This document shows positions 56,960 through 64,000 of a stretch of 64,000 bases of DNA, piece by piece (position 1 is the first letter of the stretch; each line of letters opens with the position of its first letter). Where the stretch lies: contig VFIW01000011.1 in NCBI GenBank assembly GCA_006386115.1, forward strand, positions 798,136-862,135. Reading direction: 5' to 3'. A program made the position numbers and the translations under genes. The stretch is from Globisporangium splendens (Eukaryota; Oomycota; Peronosporomycetes; Pythiales; Pythiaceae). The notes below the pieces were generated by a model, which searched no databases, had not been told where the DNA came from, and saw only the letters and a list, made by a program, of their open reading frames with translations.

Positions 56960-57055
56960 AACACTTCGAGGTCAAAACCATTCTGAAGATATCGCTTTAA
57001 AGCGAATCGATGCTGGCGGGATCGTCCATGTTGAATCGTCCTCTGGGTGAAGGTG
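56960..57055 (+). pseudogene. Relic fragment of the DUF4097-like ectodomain gene
   Basis: This 95-bp stretch copies the exon at 54856-54940 of the membrane protein gene with many changes. It reads CTTCGAGGTCAAAACCATT and TGTCCATGTTGAATCATCC-type segments; conceptual pieces FEVKTI, IDAGG and VHVESSSG are recognisable. In-frame stops occur. It is a decayed duplicate lying 130 bp from the edge of the inverted duplication. Confidence 0.65.
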
Positions 57056-57186
57056 TCGAGAAGTATCATCCGTCCGAAATTTCTGGCAAGTATGTTCTTC
57101 AGTAACAGATCGTGAGAAACTCTCTCTTGTCGGTGGAGCTACTTGCAAAAGAGTATCGAGAACCAGCTGTTTCAGTTTCAGCAATG

Positions 57187-58769
57187 TGTGGATGTTGAGC
57201 AGGAGGCCAGCCTGCTTTCGTTCGCGCTCTGATACAGCATTTCGATACAGCACTCCACCTAAACATACCCATCAGCTTTCGCCCGCGCGCGATGCCTGTC
57301 CACAATGGCGTGTTCATTTGGCGAACATCACACAATCCATATTTATGTGAATGTCGTTGGAACGTCGAGTATATTGAGTAGGATGCAACTATGTAAGAGG
57401 GAGTCTCTGAGCTAACACAACAATGCATGTGAGGATCGGTAGCACATATAGGCATAACAGCAAATAGTCGTGTCCGCGATGCGCAGCATGTCGAAGCCCG
57501 GATGCGAAGCGCTCTAGAGCGACGCCAAGAGCGTCTTGTTGGCCGCGAGCCACGCTTCGTGGGTCTGTGGCTCCACGCCCGTGAGCTGCTTGTAGTGGTT
57601 GGTCGCCGTCGCGCAAAAGCCTTGCGCCGTGCTGGTGTCAAACGACGCGTAGACCGTGGCCAAGCCCTCTGGCAAGCCGGTCGCCACCGCAATACCCTTG
57701 GCGAGGTCTTCGGCCGACACTTGGACGACCTGGATTGGCTTCTCGATCGTCTTGCTGATCTGCGCAACAATCTCGTCGATCGTGAACGCCTCCGATCCCG
57801 TGATCTCGTACACCTTGTTTTCCGTGCTGTCGCTCGCGAGCGCATACGCCGCCGCACGCGCGACGTCGTCCCGGGCGATGGCTGCGAGCTTGCCGTCCTT
57901 GGCGGCGCTGAACCACTGGCCGCTCTTGCTCGCGCCGGAGATGTTCCCAAGAGCGACCTCAAAGTACAGGCCGTTGCGCAGGAACGTGTGGCCCGGGATC
58001 TTGCTCTCGCGGATCGCGCGCTCCGTCTCGCGGTGGTCTTCCGCCACCAATGCAACGGAGTCGTCTGCCTCCTGCAGCGAAGTGTACAGAATGTGCTTCA
58101 CGCCGGCAGCCTCGAACGCGCGCACAGCAGTCTTGTGTCCCTCGAGGCGACCGAAAAGATCATCGCCACTGATCATCAGCGCGCGGTCGACGCCTTGCGC
58201 GGCCGCTTTGATCGAGGTTTCGTCGTTGAAGTCAGCGCGGCGTGTTTGCACGCCCAAGTCCGCGAACTCCTTGAGCTTGTCGGGGTTGCGCGAGCTGGCC
58301 ACGATGCGGCTGGGTTCGATATTGAGCGTGTGGAGGAGGTGGCGGACGACGAGTCGTCCGAGGTTACCCGAGGCGCCGGTGACAAGGAGACGCGAGTTGG
58401 TGGTGGCTGGCATACTTGCTGATGGCGTTGCTGGTGGGTCGGTGTGGGTTGCTTGGCTGCTGCTTGGAAGCTTGCAAATGTGGGAGTGACAGAGAGCCGA
58501 GTCGCTGCGTCGGTCGCACTGGGGCGTTGGCCCAGTCTTGCTCTAGGGTCCGCTCTTGCGTGGGAGGAAGGCTCACACGGGATGTTGGCACGGCGACGCA
58601 CGGGACTCCTGTGCAATCGGACGCTTGTCTGCCTTGCGTATACAAATCACTCTGTTCGTTTTTGCGCCAGTCACAGCCCAGCTTGTCCGTGCGTCACGCT
58701 CCAAAGCGTCATTTTTGCCGGATCCGGGAAAAGGTATTTGATTAGCAACCAGACCAGGCAGCTTGCGAG
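57187..58769 (-). repeat. Left arm of a 1.6-kb inverted duplication
   Basis: Reverse complement of 60671-62252. It includes the whole quinone-oxidoreductase-like gene with its 5' and 3' flanks. Outer borders read TGTGGATGTTGAGCAG here against its complement at about 62250. Inner borders both end at the string AGACCAGGCAGCTTGCG, after which this arm runs into an AG microsatellite. Protein copies differ at about eight positions, so divergence is low. Confidence 0.9.
57514..58413 (-). CDS. NmrA-like/QorB-type NAD(P)-binding quinone oxidoreductase, copy 1
   Basis: Intronless, 299 aa. Atypical SDR fold: VTGASGNLGRLVVRHLL is the Gly-rich dinucleotide loop at residues 11-20; VASSRNPDK follows at the adenosine-binding strand; then VDRALMISGDD, VKHILYTSLQEAD, and HTFLRNGLYFEVALGN with the substrate region. 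Closest in pattern to bacterial NAD(P)H:quinone oxidoreductase type 2 (YtfG/QorB) and fungal NmrA-like proteins. It may reduce quinones or act as a redox sensor in the cytosol. QorB-type genes in a eukaryote suggest old transfer from bacteria, but no phylogeny was done. Nearly identical to copy 2 at 61024-61923 in opposite orientation. Confidence 0.9.
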   Translation of the reverse strand: MPATTNSRLLVTGASGNLGRLVVRHLLHTLNIEPSRIVASSRNPDKLKEFADLGVQTRRADFNDETSIKAAAQGVDRALMISGDDLFGRLEGHKTAVRAFEAAGVKHILYTSLQEADDSVALVAEDHRETERAIRESKIPGHTFLRNGLYFEVALGNISGASKSGQWFSAAKDGKLAAIARDDVARAAAYALASDSTENKVYEITGSEAFTIDEIVAQISKTIEKPIQVVQVSAEDLAKGIAVATGLPEGLATVYASFDTSTAQGFCATATNHYKQLTGVEPQTHEAWLAANKTLLASL

Positions 58770-59860
58770 AGAGAGAGAGAGAAGGTAATTCTATTTAACT
58801 TATGATCTACATATAGTTTAAGAATTCCTGAGTCTCATTAACACTGCTGACAGTGAGGTGTTTCTAAGTTTTGACGGTGTGGCACCGATATCATTGTCGA
58901 GTAGAACTGCGACTTGGGACATAAGGATTTGATCGTTCCCCGCGATTCGTCGGTGAGTATCTTCGCACTCTTGGAGTTCATTGCCACGTTGGCGAGAAGA
59001 TCGGCCATTTTGTTTTGTTCTCGTATTGTGTGATTCCAGGAGATCCACGCAAAGTTGGCGATGATTTGGTTTACCCGAACTGCTAGTGGCTGCAACTCGG
59101 TCTGGCGTATCGAGGAGAACCCGTTCTGGGCTGTGATAATCATTTGGCTGTCTCCGAAGACTTCCAACTTGACTTCATAGTGCTGTAGGTAGTGTGCACT
59201 GTATGCCAGACCATCTTTCAGTGCGCTGTATTCGCACCAATTGTTCGTGACTTCTGGTCCCATGTACGCATAGCCGCATGCTTTGAGTTCCCATCGATTG
59301 GTGCGTTCATTCAGGAAGATGAGTGCCCAACCACTGCCTCCTGGACCTGGGTTGCCGCGTGCACCTCCATCGAAATACAAACGCGCTGTCGCCCACGCTT
59401 CAAGTTGACGCGACAGGTCTTGTCTCTCCAGTACGCTGAGCAGTTGGCTCAGGCAAGTTGCATTGATCTTTTCTCCTTTGAGCGCTCTCATCCGATGAGC
59501 CACAGCTCGCACTTGCATCACACACGCAGTCCACACACGCTTGGTGCTTTCTTCGATAGCAACGTGTTGCCGTTCATGCACTATTTCCACTCTCGTTCTC
59601 CACAGCAATACTGGGATGCTTGACGTGACGATGAACCAGAGTTTCTGTAGTGCTGTCGAGTGTTCCGGAGTAATGAACCCGAAGCTCTTTTCCAATTCCC
59701 GGAGCAAAGACCAGGCAGCTTGCGCAATCACACCCGACACGGGAAGCTCATCACGAACCTCACGCCACTGAGAGGGTGAGTTTGCGCGAGCTGACTAATT
59801 TTGGCTCACTTGAGTTGAGGAGCTCATCACCCACAAATCGTTCAAGACGCGCAGACAGGC
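58770..59860 (-). mobile_element. Retroelement fragment 1 with RNase H domain (C-terminal end of a non-LTR type polyprotein)
   Basis: Open on the minus strand from about 59797 to 58838. There is no start codon, so it is a C-terminal fragment. N-terminal part: WREVRDELPVSGVIAQAAWS and ALQKLWFIVTSSIPVLLWRTR, like the post-RT region of LINE-type ORF2. RNase H: LYFDGGARGNPGPGGSGWAL (first Asp), WCEYSALKDGLAYSAHYL (Glu), VFGDSQMII (Asp) and WNHTIREQNKMADLLAN (last Asp). A one-base deletion near 58932-58940 relative to fragment 2 throws the last 30 residues out of frame. An AG microsatellite (58770-58784) marks the 3' edge. Confidence 0.8.
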
Positions 59861-60470
59861 AGAGAGAGAAGGTAATTCTATTTAACTTATGATCTACATA
59901 CAGTTGAAGAATTCCTGAGTCTCATTAACACTGCCGAGAGTGAGATGTTTCCAATTTGTGACGGTGTGGCACCGATATCATTGTCGAGTAGAGCTGCGAC
60001 TTGGGACATAAGAGCTTGATCGTTTCCCCGCGATTCGTCGGTGAGTATCTTCGCACTCTTGGAGTTCATTGCCACGTTGGCGAGAAGATCGGCCATTTTG
60101 TTTTGTTCTCGTTTTGTGTGATTCCAGGAGGTCCACGCAAAGTTGGCGACGATTTGATTTACCCGAACTGCTAGTGGCTGCAACTCGGTCTGGCGTATTG
60201 AGGCGAACCCGTTCTGGGATGCGATAATCATTTGGCTATCTCCGAAGACTTCCAACTTGACTTCATAATGTTGGAGGTAGTGTGCACTGTATGCCAGACC
60301 ATCTTTCAGTGCGCTGTATTCGCACCGGTTGTTCGTGACTTCTGGTCCCATGTACGCATAGCCGCATGCTTTGAGTTCCCATTGATTGCTTCGTTCATTC
60401 AGGAAGATGAATGCCCAACCGCTGCCTCCTGGACCTGGGTTGCCGCGTGCACCTCCATCGAACTCGGATG
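59861..60470 (-). mobile_element. Retroelement fragment 2, truncated RNase H
   Basis: A second copy of the same RNase H region in the same direction, open from about 60465 to 59887. It starts abruptly within FDGGARGNPGPGGSGWAF, has GDSQMIIASQNGF and WNHTKREQNKMADLL, and keeps the C-terminal end in frame (VAALLDNDIGATPS to LRNSSTVCRS). At 60466 it is joined to an inverted copy of its own 3' end. Roughly 95% identical to fragment 1. Confidence 0.78.
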
Positions 60471-60690
60471 AGACTCAGGAATTCTTCAACTGTATGTAGA
60501 TCATAAGTTAAATAGAATTACCTTCTCTCTCTGCCTGTCTGCGCGTCTTGAACGATTTGTGGGTGATGAGCTCCTCAACTCAAGTGAGCCAAAATTAGTC
60601 AGCTCGCGCAAACTCACCCTCTCAGTGGCGTGAGGTTCGTGATGAGCTTCCCGTGTCGGGTGTGATTGCGCAAGCTGCCTGGTCTGGTTG
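60466..60690 (+). repeat. Inverted copy of 59699-59925 (retroelement ends and linker)
   Basis: Reads GAGACTCAGGAATTCTTCAA... and GTGTCGGGTGTGATTGCGCA on the plus strand. Both occur in reverse complement at 59699-59925. With fragment 2 as its loop it makes a large hairpin-capable structure. It leads directly into the right arm of the duplication. Confidence 0.8.
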
Positions 60691-62252
60691 CTAATCAAAT
60701 ACCTTTTCCCGGATCCGGCAAAAATGACGCTTTGGAGCGTGACGCACGGACAAGCTGGGCTGTGACTGGCGCAAAAACGAACAGAGTGATTTGTATACGC
60801 AAGGCAGACAAGCGTCCGATTGCACAGGAGTCCCGTGCGTCGCCGTGCCAACATCCCGTGTGAGCCTTCCTCCCACACAAGAGTGAACCCCAGAGCAAGA
60901 CTGGGTCAACACCCCGGTGCGACCGACGCAGCGACTTGGCTCTCTGTCACTCCCACATTTGCAAGCTTCCAAGCGGCAGCCCAAGCAACCCACACCGACC
61001 CACCAGCAACGCCACCAGCAAGCATGCCAGCCACCACCAACTCGCGTCTCCTTGTCACCGGCGCCTCAGGTAACCTCGGACGACTCGTCGTCCGCCACCT
61101 CCTCCACACGCTCAATATCGAACCCAGCCGCATCGTGGCCGGCTCGCGCAACCCCGACAAGCTCAAGGAGTTCGCGGACTTGGGCGTGCAAACGCGCCGC
61201 GTTGACTTCAACGACGAAACCTCGATCAAAGCGGCCGCGCAAGGTGTCGACCGCGTGTTGGTGATCAGTGGCGATGATATTTTCGGTCGCCTCGAGGGAC
61301 ACAAGACTGCTGTGCGCGCGTTCGAGGCTGCCGGCGTGAAGCACATTCTGTACACTTCGCTGCAGGAGGCAGACGACTCCGTTGCATTGGTGGCGGAAGA
61401 CCACCGCGAGACGGAGCGCGCGATCCGCGAGAGCAAGATCCCGGGCCACACGTTCCTGCGCAACGGCCTGTACTTTGAGGTCGCTCTTGGGAACATCTCC
61501 GGCGCGAGCAAGAGCGGCCAGTGGTTCAGCGCCGCCAAGGACGGCAAGCTCGCAGCCATCGCCCGGGACGACGTCGCGCGTGCGGCGGCGTATGCGCTCG
61601 CGAGCGACAGCACGGAAAACAAGGTGTACGAGATCACGGGATCGGAGGCGTTCACGATCGACGAGATTGTTGCGCAGATCAGCAAGACGATCGAGAAGCC
61701 AATCCAGGTCGTCCAAGTGTCGGCCGAAGACCTCGCCAAGGGTATTGCGGTGGCGACCGGCTTGCCAGAGGGCTTGGCCACGGTCTACGCGTCGTTTGAC
61801 ACCAGCACGGCGCAAGGCTTTTGCGCGACGGCGACCAACCACTACAAGCAGCTCACGGGCGTGGAGCCACAGACCCACGAAGCGTGGCTCGCGGCCAACA
61901 AGACGCTCTTGGCGTCGCTCTAGAGCGCTTCGCATCCGGGCTTCGACATGCTGCGCATCGCGGACACGACTATTTGCTGTTATGCCTATATGTGCTACCG
62001 ATCCTCACATGCATTGTTGTGTTGGCTCAGAGACTCCCTCTTACATAGTTGCATCCTACTCAATATACTCGACGTTCCAACGACATTCACATAAATATGG
62101 ATTGTGTGATGTTCGCCAAATGAACACGCCATTGTGGACAGGCATCGCGCGCGGGCGAAAGCTGATGGGTATGTTTAGGTGGAGTGCTGTATCGAAATGC
62201 TGTATCAGAGCGCGAACGAAAGCAGGCTGGCCTCCTGCTCAACATCCACACA
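60671..62252 (+). repeat. Right arm of the inverted duplication
   Basis: Complement of 57187-58769, including upstream flank (GGATCCGGCAAAAATGACGC), gene and downstream flank to CTCAACATCCACACA. Beyond 62252 the similarity ends. Confidence 0.9.
61024..61923 (+). CDS. NmrA-like/QorB-type quinone oxidoreductase, copy 2
   Basis: 299 aa, the inverted twin of 57514-58413. The same motifs are intact (VTGASGNLGRLVVRHLL, VDRVLVISGDD, VKHILYTSLQEAD). Visible amino-acid differences from copy 1 include Ala-Gly for Ala-Ser before SRNPDK, Val for Ala in RRVDF, Val-Leu-Val for Ala-Leu-Met in VDRVLVISG, and Ile for Leu in DDIFG. All are conservative, so both copies may be functional and one may have changed substrate preference. 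The frame is open upstream but the Met at 61024 matches the copy 1 start. Confidence 0.9.
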   Translation: MPATTNSRLLVTGASGNLGRLVVRHLLHTLNIEPSRIVAGSRNPDKLKEFADLGVQTRRVDFNDETSIKAAAQGVDRVLVISGDDIFGRLEGHKTAVRAFEAAGVKHILYTSLQEADDSVALVAEDHRETERAIRESKIPGHTFLRNGLYFEVALGNISGASKSGQWFSAAKDGKLAAIARDDVARAAAYALASDSTENKVYEITGSEAFTIDEIVAQISKTIEKPIQVVQVSAEDLAKGIAVATGLPEGLATVYASFDTSTAQGFCATATNHYKQLTGVEPQTHEAWLAANKTLLASL

Positions 62253-62510
62253 CTGCATTGAGCATGAGCGGCTGCGCGAACGTACTAGCCGTCCGTCAAC
62301 TTGTTGCAGTCGACTTCAACATGCCTGGTGGCGGCGAGGTCGTCTCTCATGCGATTACGCGATCACTTGGAATCGAGTGACGTAGACGTCACACTGCCAC
62401 GCAGTTGGCCACTGGGACGGCATTGTGGTGATGGACTTGAGCTGTGAGTCGCTGAACGCGCAGTGTTTCAGTAATCTGCGCCGAAATCGAAGTGATCTGA
62501 TGATGATGGT

Positions 62511-64000
62511 AAGAAATCTATTGAACGTAAAGTTTAAGATTTCCCGGGGAAGAGAATTGGTAGGTTCTCAGCTATCATATCCTGCCGTAACACAAGCGTT
62601 CTCACACTTGCGTCCGGGGTTTTCGTGATTTTCTAGTTTTTATGTCATTTATTTTCTTCGTGTGGGGGCATCGTCACTTGTGGGTTTCATTGCGAGGGGT
62701 CTTGGTGCGGCAGAGCTGGTTGGCTTTGTCACGGGGGTCTTGATGGTGGCCGCAGACAGCGGGGGTCTTGTGCTGCGCGGTATGGTGGCCGCAGACAGCG
62801 GGGGGTCTTGTGCTGCGCGGTGTGGTGGCCGCAGACAGCGGGGGGTCTTGTGCTGTGCTGTGTGGTGGCCTCAGACAGCGGGGGTCTTGTGCTGCGTCGC
62901 TTGTTAGCGACGTTGCCGGTTCATTGTGCTGCGTGACGATTAGTCACGTACAGCGGGTCAATAGTCGTGCTCAAATTGGTCGTGCATTCCATTCCTCACC
63001 ACACCAGGGCCTCCAAGAAGGAGGGATTCTCTCCCTGGGATGGGCCGGCCCAAACTGGGCCGCTGAGGCTGGAACTGGACCGCTTGTGCTTGACTTGGAA
63101 TATTGGAGAATGAAATCGAAGTGATCTGAGATGAGATGATAAGAAATCTATTGAACGTAAAGATTAAGATTTCCCGGGGAAGAGAATTGTGTAGGTTCTC
63201 GCTATCATATCCTGCCTTAACACGCGTTCTCCACACTTGCGTCCGGGGTTTTCGTGATTTTCTAGTTTTTATGTCATTTATTTTCTTCGTGTGGGCGCAT
63301 CCTCACTTGTGGGTTTCATTGCGAGGGGTCTTGGTGCGGCAGAGCCGGTTGGCTTTGTCACGGGTGTCTTGAGCTGCGCGGTGTGGTGGCCGCAAACAGC
63401 GGGGGTCTTGTGCTGCGCGGTGTGGTGGCCGCAAACAGCGGGGGGTCTTGTGCTGCGTCGCTTGTTAGCGACGTTGCCGGTTCGTTGTGCTGCGTGACGA
63501 TTGGTCACATACAGCGGGTCAATAGTCGTGCTCAAATTGGTCGTGCATTCCATTCCTCACCACCACTGGGCCTCCAAGAAAGAGGGATTCTCTCCCTGGG
63601 ATGGGCCAGCCCAAACTGGACCGCTGAGGCTGGAACTGGACCGCTTGTGCTTGACTTGGAATATTGGAGAATCATTCTCTGGGTGAACAGATGAGATGAT
63701 AAGAAATCTATTGAACGTAAAGTTTAAGATTTCCCGGGGAAGAGAATTGGTAGGTTCTCAGCTATCATATCCTGCCGTAACACAAGCGTTCTCACACTTG
63801 CGTACATGGTTTTCGTGATTTTCTAGTTTTTATGTCATTTATTTTCTTCGTGTGGGCGCATCGTCACTTGTGGGTTTCATTGCGAGGGGTCTTGGTGCGG
63901 CAGAGCCGGTTGGCTTTGTCACGGGGGTCTTGAGCTGCGCGGTGTGGTGGTCACAGACAGCGGGGGGTCTTGTGCTGCGCGGTGTGGTGGCCGCCAACAG
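62511..64000. repeat. Tandem array of about 0.6-kb units with internal 39-40-bp minisatellite, runs off the window
   Basis: Units begin AAGAAATCTATTGAACGTAA at 62511, 63141 and 63701 (periods 630 and 560). Within each, a 39-40-bp minisatellite (TGGTGGCCGCAGACAGCG...) occurs about four times in unit 1 (62741-62900) and twice in unit 2 (63376-63460). Two extra copies explain most of the 70-bp period difference. Other unit parts are well conserved (GTGCGGCAGAGC, CTTGTTAGCGACG, TCTCTCCCTGGGATGGGCC). Small frames inside are Gly/Val repeats or Thr/His repeats and are not convincing genes. Could be a satellite or stacked LTR-like units. Confidence 0.85.

Noticed and set aside
57502..58422. 306-codon and 277-codon frames antisense to the quinone oxidoreductase gene
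   Set aside because: The same frames recur opposite copy 2; they are shadows of a strongly biased real gene.
62650..63700. Gly/Val- and Thr/His-rich frames in the satellite
   Set aside because: They track the minisatellite period and shift with copy number; not genes.

Overview
The window is eukaryotic nuclear DNA. The best match is an oomycete (stramenopile, Pythium/Phytophthora-like). Genes are dense with very short spacers, introns are mostly 45-95 bp GT-AG, codon use favours G/C at third positions, and the element load includes a chromodomain Ty3/gypsy and a hAT. The ciliary protein CFAP100, a Core-1-like galactosyltransferase and MMADHC also fit. The species cannot be fixed from the sequence alone. 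Gene models were assembled by hand by joining reading frames through GT-AG junctions and checking phase, so exon edges may be off by a base or two. Several genes need a one-base correction to read through; these are flagged.

Layout. 1-24245 is a gene-rich block: GlcNAc-6-P deacetylase, CFAP100 (two frame breaks), a hidden six-exon four-helix membrane protein, a PFKFB-like gene with damaged catalytic motifs, a five-PDZ protein, TMEM184, SPT16 (FACT), a YqaJ-like nuclease, an EF-hand/ankyrin/FN3 protein and a PH-containing PI4-kinase. 24340-33450 is a nested transposon island: a decayed hAT holding a 646-bp insertion (7-bp TSD) and a complete Ty3/gypsy element (5-bp TSD ATCAC) with one long Gag-Pol ORF plus an unusual extra ORF upstream of Gag. 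33500-56771 is again gene-dense: a 12-exon pseudokinase-like gene, Sel1-repeat protein, cystathionine gamma-lyase, ADCK2-like kinase, ankyrin protein, SRRM1, MMADHC, a TRMT2A-like methyltransferase with an inserted propeller-like domain, ubinuclein, two membrane proteins (one with a DUF4097-like ectodomain) and a Core-1-type galactosyltransferase. 56960-64000 is rearranged DNA: a relic of the ectodomain gene, a 1.6-kb near-identical inverted duplication of an NmrA/quinone-oxidoreductase gene flanking RNase H-bearing retroelement fragments, then a tandem array of about 0.6-kb units with an internal 39-bp minisatellite running off the window.

The genes do not form one pathway. SPT16 and ubinuclein both serve histone deposition (FACT and HIRA complexes). 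SRRM1 serves splicing. PI4K and PFKFB are signalling/metabolic regulators. Points most worth follow-up are the TRMT2A propeller insertion, the PFKFB-like gene with lesions in both active sites, the inverted duplication and the extra retrotransposon ORF.
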